From the NCBI GenBank assembly GCA_030828305.1, contig JAURCU010000017.1, positions 1-33,925 on the forward strand: a DNA stretch of 33,925 nt, written 5' to 3'. The translations under genes were made by a program, and so were the position numbers. This stretch comes from Luteolibacter sp. (lineage in GTDB: Bacteria > Verrucomicrobiota > Verrucomicrobiia > Verrucomicrobiales > Akkermansiaceae). Positions within the stretch are counted from its first letter, which is position 1. Every line of letters starts with the position of its first letter. Positions 1 to 7,973 of the stretch are shown piece after piece. Under the pieces are notes generated by a model that saw only the letters and a program-made list of their open reading frames with translations, ran no database searches and was not told the origin of the DNA.

Positions 1-224
1 CCGTGGTCACGAGGGGCCCGGAGCTGGGCCACGCACTGCGCAACCAGCGCTGGCGTTACGCGAAGTGGCCCAACGGAGAGGAACTCTACAACCTGGTCAA
101 CGATCCGACGGAGAAGCACAACCTCGCCGGCAAGCCGCATGTGGTGGAGCACATGAAATCCCTCCGTGCCGCCCTCGAGGCGAAGCGCCGTGAAGCGGCG
201 GAGAAGCTCCCGACCCAACCCTGA
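1..224 (+). CDS. Sulfatase, C-terminal fragment (gene cut by window start)
   Basis: The reading frame is open from the window edge to the TGA at 222-224, so only the last ~73 residues are seen. They contain the usual C-terminal sulfatase arrangement: a segment on basal sequence (ALRNQRWRYAKW), then EELYNLVNDPTEKHNLAG, which matches the 'LYDL..DP.E..NLA' tail of type I sulfatases (family S1, iduronate-2-sulfatase/arylsulfatase type). A basic, helical tail follows. The catalytic cysteine region lies outside the window. The next gene, 19 bp downstream on the same strand, is another sulfatase, so the two are probably a tandem pair in one transcript. The GTG at position 3 is not claimed as the start. 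Substrate cannot be deduced. Confidence 0.85.
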   Translation, partial: VVTRGPELGHALRNQRWRYAKWPNGEELYNLVNDPTEKHNLAGKPHVVEHMKSLRAALEAKRREAAEKLPTQP

Positions 225-243
225 CCATGCCCGATTCCAGACC

Positions 244-1797
244 ATGAAACGCATTTTCTTCCCGACCTTTCTCTTGCTCGCGCAGAGCGCCCCGCTTCAT
301 GCAGTGATTCCCGTGCCTGCGGAAGTGGTCCCCGAGCGCATCGTGGACGCGAAGCCGCGCAATGTGGTCTTCATCCTGTCCGACGACCACCGCTACGATG
401 CGATGAGCTTCCTTGGCCACCAGTTCGCCCAAACCCCGGTGATGGACTCGCTCGCGGCCAACGGCGCCTACCTGAAGAATGCGCTGGTCACTACCTCGTT
501 GTGTTCGCCGAGCCGCGCGTCCATTCTTACCGGGCTCTACACTTTCCGTCACCGGGTCATCGATAACAACCGGCCGATCCCTGCTGGAACCGTCTATTTT
601 CCGCAGTATCTGCAGAAGGCTGGCTACGCGACCGGCTTCATCGGCAAGTGGCACATGGGCGGGGAAAGTGACATGCCGCAGCCCGGCTGGGACCACTGGG
701 TCAGCTTCACCGGGCAAGGCCACTACCTGCCGCCTTCTCCCAAATACACGCTCAATGTCAACGGTGAGCGGGTGAAGCAGAAGGGCTACATCACCAACGA
801 GCTCACCGACTACGCCATCGACTGGCTCAAGCAGCAGAAGCCTGCGCAAAAACCCTTCTTTCTCTATTTATCGCACAAAGCGGTGCACGCCAATTTCACG
901 CCCGAGGACAAATACCAGGACAGCTTCAAGGATCTGCCCTTCAAGCGACCGGCGACCGAGAAATCGACCAAGGAGGACCGACTGGCGCCGCGCTGGCTGC
1001 GTGACCAACGAAACTCGTGGCATGGCGTCGACTTTCCCTATCACAGCGAGCTCGATATCGAGCGCTACTACAAGCGCTATTGCGAAACACTGCGCTCGGT
1101 GGATGACAGCATCGGCCGCGTGCTCCAGCAGCTCAAGGATATGGGGATCTACGACGACACCCTCGTCATCTACATGGGAGACAACGGTTTCATGTTCGGA
1201 GAACACGGGCTCATCGACAAGCGCGTGGCCTACGATGCCTCAATGCGGGTGCCGATGCTCATGCAGTGCCCAAACCTCATCAAGGGCGGCACCTTGCTCG
1301 AGCAGATGATCGCCAATATTGACGTCGGCCCGACGGTGATGGAGGCAATGGGACTCGCAACACCGCCACACATGGATGGTAGGAGCTTTCTGCCGCTCGC
1401 GCGTGGCGAGTCAATCCCGTGGCGCGATAAGTTCCTCTATGTCTATTACTGGGAGAAGAACTTCCCGCAAACTCCGACCACCTTTGCGCTGCGCACCCAA
1501 GACGCGAAATACATCACCTATTATGGTCTGTGGGACTCCGACGAATTCTACGATCTTTCGGCGGACCCCGACGAGGCGCACAACCGGATCGACGATCCGG
1601 CATGCGCCCGTAAGGTTCAATACATGGAAAACGAACTCTACCGCATGATGGGTGAACTCGGGGGCATGGAGATCCCGCTTAACCAGCCGATGGGTGGCTT
1701 CAATGACAAGCGCATCCGCGGCCGGGGAGGGGATCAGGCAGCGGACTTTCCCAAATCCAAGGTTGTCGACAAGCCAATCAATACCAACGCAAACTAA
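244..1797 (+). CDS. Secreted type I sulfatase (S1 family)
   Basis: A 517-residue sulfatase that hydrolyses sulfate esters, probably on a polysaccharide, in the periplasm or outside the cell. I placed the start at ATG 244 rather than the in-frame ATG at 166, because 244 opens directly onto a signal peptide (MKRIFFPTFLLLAQSAPLHA) and 166 overlaps the preceding gene. Metal-binding D47-D48 lie in ILSDDHR. The formylglycine signature is C87-S-P-S-R91 followed by ASILTG, the Cys-type motif that needs a formylglycine-generating enzyme, none of which is encoded in this window. GKWHMG and the later MGDNGFMFGEHG segment are further conserved active-site blocks. The C-terminal DEFYDLSADPDEAHNR is the family tail. 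It resembles N-acetylglucosamine-6-sulfatase-like members, but the substrate is not proven. Confidence 0.93.
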   Translation: MKRIFFPTFLLLAQSAPLHAVIPVPAEVVPERIVDAKPRNVVFILSDDHRYDAMSFLGHQFAQTPVMDSLAANGAYLKNALVTTSLCSPSRASILTGLYTFRHRVIDNNRPIPAGTVYFPQYLQKAGYATGFIGKWHMGGESDMPQPGWDHWVSFTGQGHYLPPSPKYTLNVNGERVKQKGYITNELTDYAIDWLKQQKPAQKPFFLYLSHKAVHANFTPEDKYQDSFKDLPFKRPATEKSTKEDRLAPRWLRDQRNSWHGVDFPYHSELDIERYYKRYCETLRSVDDSIGRVLQQLKDMGIYDDTLVIYMGDNGFMFGEHGLIDKRVAYDASMRVPMLMQCPNLIKGGTLLEQMIANIDVGPTVMEAMGLATPPHMDGRSFLPLARGESIPWRDKFLYVYYWEKNFPQTPTTFALRTQDAKYITYYGLWDSDEFYDLSADPDEAHNRIDDPACARKVQYMENELYRMMGELGGMEIPLNQPMGGFNDKRIRGRGGDQAADFPKSKVVDKPINTNAN

Positions 1798-1926
1798 GCC
1801 GGGCCCGGTGGCATGGGTCTTCACGGTAAAATCGTGACTCCGAATCCAGACTCCGTGTCCTGCCTTTACCGCGTTGCCGGAACCGCGCCCATGCCTTGCC
1901 TAGGTTAACAGAAAACACAAACTGTC

Positions 1927-2784
1927 ATGATTGCAGGAATCGAATTCGGAGGAACCAAGACAGTTGTCGCAATCGGGCATGCCGATGGCAGGCTTGTGGA
2001 GGAGTTCCGTTATTTGACGACCAACCCGGACGATACCTTGCGGACAGCGGTGGAATGGATCCGGCTTCGGGGTAATCCTGAAGCGGTGGGCGTGGGTGCC
2101 TTTGGGCCGATCATCCTGGCGCAAGACAAGCCGGAATACGGGCGTATGCTGGCCACCCCCAAGCCTGGTTGGGAGGGTTTCTCGCTATCCGCAGCCTTGC
2201 GCGACGCGTTCCCTGATGTCCGTATCGTTATCGAGACAGACGTCAATGCTGCCGCGCTCGCGGAGAGTCGCTGCGGGGCCGCGCTTGGGCTGGATGATGT
2301 TGTCTACATCACCATCGGCACAGGAATCGGCGCCGGCATGCTCTCGGGCGGCAGGCTGGTTCATGGTGCACTCCATCCTGAGTTCGGCCACCTCAAGGTC
2401 CCACGATTTTCTGGTGATGATTTCGCGGGGGTTTGCCCATTCCATGGCGCCTGCCTTGAGGGGCTTGCCAGCGGCCCGGCGATCGCAGCCCGCTGGGGTG
2501 CGGAAGCGTCCACCCTGCCGCCCGGCCACAAGGCGTGGGAGATGCAGGCATGGTATCTCGCACATGGAGTGCTGGCTCTTGCCGCGATCTTGGCTCCCTC
2601 ACGGGTCGTGATCGGAGGTGGTGTTTCCCAGGTGGAGAGCTTCCATGCACTGGTGGGATCGACTTTCCGGAAATTGTCCGCAGGCTATTTCACTTATGGG
2701 GAAGGTGTCGATTTCATCATGCCGCCGTCTCTCGGTCAGCAGGCGGGCATCCTAGGGGCTCTTTTGCTCGTTGCTTGCGGTTGA
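1927..2784 (+). CDS. ROK-family sugar kinase (fructokinase-like)
   Basis: A 285-residue cytosolic kinase that would phosphorylate a hexose with ATP. The N-terminal IEFGGTK (residues 5-11) is the phosphate-binding loop. D105 in ETDVNAAA is the expected catalytic base. GTGIG (131-135) is the second nucleotide-binding element. A ROK zinc site is visible as H155 followed by C170-P-F-H173-G-A-C176-L-E-G. The CPFHGACLEG form is that of the Bacillus YdhR/GmuE fructokinases rather than glucokinases (CxCGxxGC). The missing signal peptide fits a role in using sugars released by the neighbouring secreted enzymes. It follows the sulfatase by 129 bp on the same strand, so it may be cotranscribed or have its own promoter. 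Fructokinase versus mannose or other hexose specificity is uncertain. Confidence 0.88.
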   Translation: MIAGIEFGGTKTVVAIGHADGRLVEEFRYLTTNPDDTLRTAVEWIRLRGNPEAVGVGAFGPIILAQDKPEYGRMLATPKPGWEGFSLSAALRDAFPDVRIVIETDVNAAALAESRCGAALGLDDVVYITIGTGIGAGMLSGGRLVHGALHPEFGHLKVPRFSGDDFAGVCPFHGACLEGLASGPAIAARWGAEASTLPPGHKAWEMQAWYLAHGVLALAAILAPSRVVIGGGVSQVESFHALVGSTFRKLSAGYFTYGEGVDFIMPPSLGQQAGILGALLLVACG

Positions 2785-3240
2785 TGATTGTGGAATCACC
2801 GACTTTCCCGGCTTTTTGACCATGAGATGAAGTCATGTCCTCCTCGTATTCTAATTCACTTCAATCAAGGTTACGAGAACTGGACTTATTGCGTCGTCAG
2901 TCTGGATCTCATTGAAGGTGCGAGGTGATGAGAGAAAGATAATGCACGACTCAATGGAAATCCGAATCTCAAGCAAAGCGGGCCGATCCGTCGTACCCCG
3001 CGATCAGTAGACAGCGTGGATGTGTGAGTTCGTATGATGGGGTAACACAGCGTTGCCCACTCGTTAGAAGATGTCTTGTACAGCGCACTTGCAGAAGCGA
3101 TCGATGTTTGCGTCATCATCCTTCTACGTTATCCCTATGATCAGGTGGCTTTTGTTGCCTGACTCAAGCGCCGTGTCGGAATCCCCGAGCTTGCTCCGGA
3201 GGTTGGCGCGGCAGCAGTTGTGTCCCCAAGTCCGCCGAGT
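2785..3240. other. Gene-free stretch between convergent genes
   Basis: About 450 bases between the stops of the ROK kinase and the minus-strand flavinylated protein. Open frames of 77-140 codons exist here on both strands, but their translations have no recognisable domain, no signal peptide and no family-like motif. One of them runs antisense through the 3' end of the real gene at 3289-4458. I see no tRNA, no repeat array and no transposase motif. A degraded gene cannot be excluded. Confidence 0.5.
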
Positions 3241-3267
3241 AGCACCGGTTACCGATGGCCGGTTGCT
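3241..3267 (-). terminator. Stem-loop downstream of the flavinylation operon
   Basis: AGCACCGG (3241-3248) can pair with CCGG-T-TGCT (3259-3267), leaving a one-base bulge and a 10-base loop. It lies 21 bases past the stop of the last operon gene. There is no T-run on the minus-strand exit side, so it is not a textbook intrinsic terminator. It may only stabilise the 3' end. Confidence 0.3.
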
Positions 3268-3288
3268 CTTTGTCCGAAGTTTTCGCAT

Positions 3289-4458
3289 TCACAAACGCCC
3301 CGCGTATCTCTTTTCGTATGCATCAAAAGCCGTCTTGGCTTCTTTTGGAAGATCTCGGTTTTTGAGGAAGGCGTGGGCGCGGCGTGAGAAGAAAAAGTTG
3401 TCGTGCCCGAGCATGTGGCTGACTCTGGTGAGAATGCGCTGCGAGTTGGCGTTGTTTTTTTCGAGCATGCTCAGAAGCAGGTGCAACTCGTAAAAGCGTT
3501 CGCAGTCCATGACCTGGCTTGCGACCGTCTCGAGGAATTCATCGGGCGGTGCGTTGGTCTGCTTGAGCAGTTGTTCCAGCAGGTAAACACGGTGTTTCTT
3601 GCCGGGCTGGCTCAAGAGTTTTCCGAGGGCAGGGTAGAGAGTCTTGGGATCTGGATTGGCAGCCATGAGATAGGCGACCAGTGTCTGGTAGCCAACCATG
3701 GAAATGTTCGACGCATTTGCGATGGCTGACTTTTGCAAGTCGGTGTGGTGCAGTTGGCGGCGGCTGATGGCTTCGAGAGCAAAATCGACCTCATCGATGA
3801 GCTGGGATTTGAGTAATGTGCCCAGCCATTCGGAGCTGCCGGTATTCTGGGCGTGAATGCGAATTTGCTGTGAAGTGTCGCCATGGGCCCAATGCCACAT
3901 GGTGTAGCAGGTGTAGGCAGCGCCTTCGACAACGACTTCCTTGACGTAGTCGGCGGTGGCGCCGGAAACGGCGTCCACTTTCTGAAATGTATCACTCTTT
4001 CCGGCCACATCTCCGGGGTTCTCGCTGTTGTCTTGCTTGGTTTTTTTTATGGCATCCTTCTTTTTGACGATCATCTGCTTGATCTCAATTTCGGCCAGTA
4101 TTGAGCTGCGGTTCTTCATCAAGTCATCGAATTTGGCGTAATCGGCTTTCGTAAATGGCTTGTGCTCGTATTTGGTTAGATTGGTTCCCTGCGGCAGTTT
4201 GTAGCCGATGAAGGTGCCGAGTTTGCTCCACTCAAGCCCCAGGGTGATGACGTCGCATTTTTTATCGCTGCAAAAGACCGACTTCGCATCCATGGAGTAG
4301 CCCAGCGGGTTACCACTGGCATCAAGTCTTACCATGAGTTTTTGCTCTTCGGCCTGCTTGGATTCGAAGCCGGGATGGCTGAGCGAAAGTGTGATGGTTT
4401 TGTTTTCCTGCGCGAAAGCAGGAATGACCATGGCTGCCATGAGCAGGAGACGGGTCAT
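3289..4458 (-). CDS. Secreted protein with DAVSGAT flavinylation motif and helical C-terminus
   Basis: A 389-residue exported protein with signal peptide MTRLLLMAAMVIPAFA. Residues 162-168 read D-A-V-S-G-A-T, the consensus by which ApbE attaches FMN through a phosphoester bond to the threonine (here T168) in NqrC, RnfG and FMN_bind domains. The segment after it (YVKEVVVEGAAYTCYTMWHW) is not the usual FMN_bind continuation I would expect. The C-terminal ~200 residues are leucine-rich and helical, resembling HEAT repeats. I infer an extracytoplasmic electron carrier or redox enzyme with covalently bound FMN. The apbE-like gene lies immediately upstream, and its TGA overlaps this ATG as TGATG, indicating translational coupling. 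I do not recognise a named family for the full-length protein. The motif is seen directly; flavinylation is inferred. Confidence 0.82.
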   Translation of the reverse strand: MTRLLLMAAMVIPAFAQENKTITLSLSHPGFESKQAEEQKLMVRLDASGNPLGYSMDAKSVFCSDKKCDVITLGLEWSKLGTFIGYKLPQGTNLTKYEHKPFTKADYAKFDDLMKNRSSILAEIEIKQMIVKKKDAIKKTKQDNSENPGDVAGKSDTFQKVDAVSGATADYVKEVVVEGAAYTCYTMWHWAHGDTSQQIRIHAQNTGSSEWLGTLLKSQLIDEVDFALEAISRRQLHHTDLQKSAIANASNISMVGYQTLVAYLMAANPDPKTLYPALGKLLSQPGKKHRVYLLEQLLKQTNAPPDEFLETVASQVMDCERFYELHLLLSMLEKNNANSQRILTRVSHMLGHDNFFFSRRAHAFLKNRDLPKEAKTAFDAYEKRYAGRL

Positions 4459-5441
4459 CAGGAAAAACTTCTAATTTCAGAGGGAAAGCCTGAACTGCGC
4501 ATGCGCTCGCCGTCTCTGGAAACAAAGAGCGCATCGATCTTCGGATTTTTTTCGATGAGTTGCATGCCGCGCTCCACGCCGAGTACGAAGCAGGCAGTGG
4601 AATATGCGTCCGCCTGCATGGCGCTGGGAGCCATGACCGAGACACTGGCGCAGGTTCTGGCCGAGCACCCGGTGCGTGGGTCGAAGAGATGATGGCTTTT
4701 GAGATCCTCGCTAAAGGCGGACTCGTAATCGCCTGAGGTGGCCAGGCAGCGGCCATCGAGAGGGGTGACTTCAAGCAAGCCGGCTTGCCGTGGGTGCTTG
4801 ATGCCCACGCTCCAATGCTCGTGCTCCGCGTGCCTGCCGACCGTGCTGATTTCTCCGGTGTCGAGAATGGCATGCTCGATACCATGTTCGATCAGCACAT
4901 CACGAGCGGCATCCGCGGCATAACCCTGTGCAATGCCATTGAGGGTGATCTGGGCACCATCACTGAGTTGGATGCCGTAGGGCTCGATAAGCACCTTACG
5001 CCAGCCGATCCGTTTGCTGACTTGGGCTAATTCAGCTGGGCTTGGGTAGGGGTTTTCAGAGTGAAGTTTCCACAGAGGCTGCACGGTCACATCAAAACTG
5101 CCTCGTGTTTCCAGCGAGAGTTCCTGTGCAAATTCCAAGACCTGTAGCAATTGCCGATCAGGATTCTCGATGGCACCGACACGGTTGAGTTGGCAGAGCT
5201 GGCTGTCTTTGCGGTAAAGACTCATCACTTGTTCGACTCTTTCTATGGCTGCCAGTGCGGCGTCGATGGCATCCTCACCCTTGCTGAGGCTTTCTGCGTA
5301 GAGGGTGAGATGCACTTTACTGCCCAGGGCGCGACTGCTGCGGGTGACTTTGCACAGACGATGCGGTGTCAAAGCTTTCCAGCCGAGCCCGGCCATACCG
5401 GCAGCTCCCAGGGTGCAGGTGATGAAATTACGACGATTCAC
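4458..5441 (-). CDS. apbE: FAD:protein FMN transferase (ApbE family)
   Basis: A 327-residue exported flavin transferase that moves FMN from FAD onto Thr/Ser of target proteins outside the cytoplasm. The N-terminus has a twin-arginine-type signal (RRNFI, residues 3-7, then a hydrophobic stretch). ApbE landmarks are NGIAQGYAAD (168-177), SGDYE (236-240), HLFDPRTG (251-258) and the magnesium-binding DAYST (278-282). The usual DxGG segment reads DTGEI (194-198), so its second glycine is replaced. The start is GTG at 5441, which overlaps the TGA of the upstream lipoprotein gene (GTGA). The stop overlaps the ATG of the downstream DAVSGAT protein. This places donor enzyme and likely acceptor in one translationally coupled operon. 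Confidence 0.93.
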   Translation of the reverse strand: MNRRNFITCTLGAAGMAGLGWKALTPHRLCKVTRSSRALGSKVHLTLYAESLSKGEDAIDAALAAIERVEQVMSLYRKDSQLCQLNRVGAIENPDRQLLQVLEFAQELSLETRGSFDVTVQPLWKLHSENPYPSPAELAQVSKRIGWRKVLIEPYGIQLSDGAQITLNGIAQGYAADAARDVLIEHGIEHAILDTGEISTVGRHAEHEHWSVGIKHPRQAGLLEVTPLDGRCLATSGDYESAFSEDLKSHHLFDPRTGCSARTCASVSVMAPSAMQADAYSTACFVLGVERGMQLIEKNPKIDALFVSRDGERMRSSGFPSEIRSFS

Positions 5442-7564
5442 TTGGGGATTCTATTAAGCGTATACCACAGCTCGCCAGACCAAATCGCCTTGCCAGAGTC
5501 AGAAACCGGATCGACGGTGAGCTTGATGCAATACCCGGGTTCGCGCCCCGGCACGGTCAGGGTCACCGACTTGCGATTTGCGCAAGCCACGGCCGATGTG
5601 GCTTGTAGCTCCCCTTGGTTGAGCTTTGGGCCGCCATAACCGCGTGTCGGCTTATAAGTCCATTGCTCGAGTTTGTAGTTGGCGCTGTCCTCCAACCATT
5701 CCTTGGAGATGGATTGAGTGAAGTGCAGCACGAAGCCGTCCTTGGTGGCACTCATGTGATCAATTTCGAAAACTTTCTCACCGGTTGGAGTGAGGCGCTC
5801 AAGGCCTCCGTAGGTCGGCTTGCGTGTTTCGGGGTCGATCCAGAACCAGGTGCCGGCATGGCGGCCGCCGATGGCTCCGACGTAGAGACTGCCGTCGGGG
5901 CCAAATAATATGCGGTTCGGGCCACCCTCAAGGCCTTGGGTGAAACGCATGGCGCAGCCCTGCCAGACACCATCGATCTCTTCCAGGAAAATACGGTTGA
6001 GCCCACCGTAACGCATGTCGCCGATGGCCATCTGGCCTTCGAAGGCATGTCCCTCGGGAAAGAGTACAAGTTCGGTGGGAGAGTTGGCAATTTCGTCCTG
6101 AGGTAGCAGCAGGGCAGGGGGGGTCACATCGGTGAAGCCGTCGCGCCCATCGGGTTGATATGGAGTGCCGTAAGCCTTCGGCGGATTGTGATTCTGGTAG
6201 AAGCCAAAGAATTTACCCTTTTGCACGTGGTTGACTTCGTTTGCCGGCGTCCAGTTGCCCTGGTTGTCGATAACAAAGCATTCACCAGCGCCGTTGATGC
6301 CCAAACCATTGGGCGTGCGGTGTCCGCCTGTGATGACCTCGACATTTTCACCAGCGGGTTTGCTCAGATCGATACGCCATACCGAGCCATGATTGGGCGG
6401 GTTTTGTCCTCTGCCCAGACCTGATCCGCGCGACATGTAGAAAAAGCCGGGGTGTTCGGGTGTCGGGCCGGACTCCCAGGGAAGTCCGGCGGAAATCTGG
6501 TGGAAGTCGTTGGTTTCCCAACCGCTGGCGACCACGCTTTGAGTCCACTCTCCAGACGGCTCATCCAGGCTGAACTTGGTGATCTCGTTGCGTTGGCTCA
6601 CATAGATATCCTGTCCGAGTATCTTCAATCCGGAGGGCTCAAAGAGACCTTCAGCGATTTTCTCGCCGATGATTTTTTCTGGATTATCGCTGGTCGGATT
6701 GCTGATGAGCCACAATTCGCCATTGGCATCTTGAGTTGGGCGCGGCGCCTTCAAGGTTTGGGCATCAAAGCGGGCCACCGCGAGTCGACCATCCGGCAAC
6801 ATGCCGATTCCCCCCACCGGCATCTCCATGCCGATGGGGCGAATGCAGGTGACCCGGTAGCCGGGATGCACACCCGTGAGTTTGCGTCCTAACCCCGGAC
6901 GCGCCTTGCCATCGACAAGCTGCTTGAGGCCTGCTTGAGTGGGTCGGTAATAGAATGTTGGCGCCCGTAGATAACTTTCATCGATTAGTCTCAATTCGCC
7001 ATCATCCGGTTTTTTCCACAATAGCGTGATCATTTGGGTTTCGTGCTCGACGACTCGCTGCACCAGGCGAACGGGATGCCAACCCGCGTCGAGATCAATG
7101 GCACCGTCGACGGTCATCCCCGCTACCCGCAATTTGAAGGGAGATTCGGTGCGGACTTCAAATTGATAAGAGCCCATGACCGGCGCCTTGATCCATCCAG
7201 TCCATTCGGCGATATAATGAGAGCGGATCTTCTCGTTGCTGCGCTCACTGATTTCCTGCTGATCGATAAAACGGGTCCGAGCTTCCACCTGAACTTGTTT
7301 CACGGTGTAGTCGACGTTGGGCGACTGACCGGGTTGAAGGGGCCGTGACAGATCGAAATCCTGACCGATGTGAAAGATACAGAGTCGCAAACCAGGTTCG
7401 GTGTCGAGGCCGCCGGTCTCGGGTTCATCGGATACTTGGATGGTTGGCTCCTTGTCAGTGTCAGTGGCTTGCGTCTTGTCTTTGGTGGAGCAGGAGCAAA
7501 TACCAAAGGCGGCTAGAGAATAAAAAAGCGCAAGAAGGCAATGGGTGAGACGTATTTCGAGCAT
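5438..7564 (-). CDS. Lipoprotein with PA14 domain and beta-propeller (PQQ-type sugar dehydrogenase-like)
   Basis: A 708-residue protein starting at ATG 7564, where MLEIRLTHCLLALFYSLAAF leads into a cysteine-rich lipobox (GICSCS); four residues upstream another ATG (7576) is possible. Residues ~100-205 form a PA14-like carbohydrate-binding module (AEWTGWIKAPVMGSYQFEV, later AGWHPVRLV). The remaining ~450 residues look like a six-bladed propeller related to soluble glucose/sorbosone dehydrogenases, with repeated blade motifs such as GGIGMLPDGRLAV, PNGLGINGAGECFVIDNQGN and NRILFGPDGSLYVGAIGG. Unlike many PVC relatives, I see no CxxCH haem motif. It leads the operon with apbE and the flavinylated protein, so it may oxidise a sugar and pass electrons to the bound flavin. 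That role is inference, and the cofactor is not proven. Confidence 0.8.
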   Translation of the reverse strand: MLEIRLTHCLLALFYSLAAFGICSCSTKDKTQATDTDKEPTIQVSDEPETGGLDTEPGLRLCIFHIGQDFDLSRPLQPGQSPNVDYTVKQVQVEARTRFIDQQEISERSNEKIRSHYIAEWTGWIKAPVMGSYQFEVRTESPFKLRVAGMTVDGAIDLDAGWHPVRLVQRVVEHETQMITLLWKKPDDGELRLIDESYLRAPTFYYRPTQAGLKQLVDGKARPGLGRKLTGVHPGYRVTCIRPIGMEMPVGGIGMLPDGRLAVARFDAQTLKAPRPTQDANGELWLISNPTSDNPEKIIGEKIAEGLFEPSGLKILGQDIYVSQRNEITKFSLDEPSGEWTQSVVASGWETNDFHQISAGLPWESGPTPEHPGFFYMSRGSGLGRGQNPPNHGSVWRIDLSKPAGENVEVITGGHRTPNGLGINGAGECFVIDNQGNWTPANEVNHVQKGKFFGFYQNHNPPKAYGTPYQPDGRDGFTDVTPPALLLPQDEIANSPTELVLFPEGHAFEGQMAIGDMRYGGLNRIFLEEIDGVWQGCAMRFTQGLEGGPNRILFGPDGSLYVGAIGGRHAGTWFWIDPETRKPTYGGLERLTPTGEKVFEIDHMSATKDGFVLHFTQSISKEWLEDSANYKLEQWTYKPTRGYGGPKLNQGELQATSAVACANRKSVTLTVPGREPGYCIKLTVDPVSDSGKAIWSGELWYTLNRIPK

Positions 7565-7582
7565 GAGTGGCACCATGTCTAA

Positions 7583-7610
7583 ACGATATAGATGGTCTCA
7601 GTCCTTACAA
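7583..7610 (-). promoter_or_regulatory. Candidate promoter of the flavinylation operon
   Basis: On the minus strand a TTGTAA box (7605-7610) is followed after 16 bases by TATCGT (7583-7588), each four of six matches to the sigma-70 consensus. It lies just upstream of the lipoprotein start at 7564. Weak by itself and position-based. Confidence 0.27.
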
Positions 7611-7973
7611 GATTTCGGTGCTTACCACGGCTGGAAGCTGTTCGTCTGCTGCAAAGCTGCCCTCCTGCTTGTCCCGTGATCTTCTCATCGTGGGCCCCGG
7701 TCTGTGGTTTCCAAACCCGAAAATCATCAATATCCATGATTTTACCGCTCTCGTTGGACCCCGTGCGGTCTTGTCATTGAGCGCCAAGGCCAAATCCAAG
7801 TGGCAAAAGAGGGCTGAGAAGTCGGTATCCAGAGAAATCATGAGAGGAGTCAGTTGCCTGTCTCATCCGGCTTGCCAGCCTTGGAATCAATCGAATGCCT
7901 TTTAAGGCTTGGATCTCCGGGAATGGTTTTGAGATGGAAAGCATGCGTCTTCATGTGATGTAATGCTCGGGTC
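7611..7973. other. Divergent intergenic stretch without a convincing gene
   Basis: About 360 bases separate the operon on the minus strand from the DUF1080-methyltransferase gene on the plus strand. A minus-strand frame at 7605-7841 (78 codons) has plausible codon use at its beginning but no recognisable domain, and it would end 40 bases before the operon. A plus-strand frame crosses the same region. I support neither. The stretch should hold the promoters of both flanking transcription units. Confidence 0.45.

Noticed and set aside
166..243. Longer start for the sulfatase at 244-1797
   Set aside because: The 26 extra residues are Arg/Ser-rich, overlap the previous gene and would bury the signal peptide.
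2886..3119. Possible transposase remnant on the minus strand
   Set aside because: I looked for DDE-type or helix-turn-helix motifs and terminal inverted repeats around this frame and saw none.
3071..3493. Plus-strand open frame of 140 codons
   Set aside because: It runs antisense into the real 3289-4458 gene, shows no domain or signal peptide, and its composition (Ser/Arg/Leu-rich) is typical of a shadow frame.
7605..7841. Minus-strand 78-codon frame upstream of the flavinylation operon
   Set aside because: Start of the translation looks moderately protein-like, but I recognise no motif, there is no ribosome site and the candidate promoter of the operon overlaps its end. Kept only as part of the gap description.
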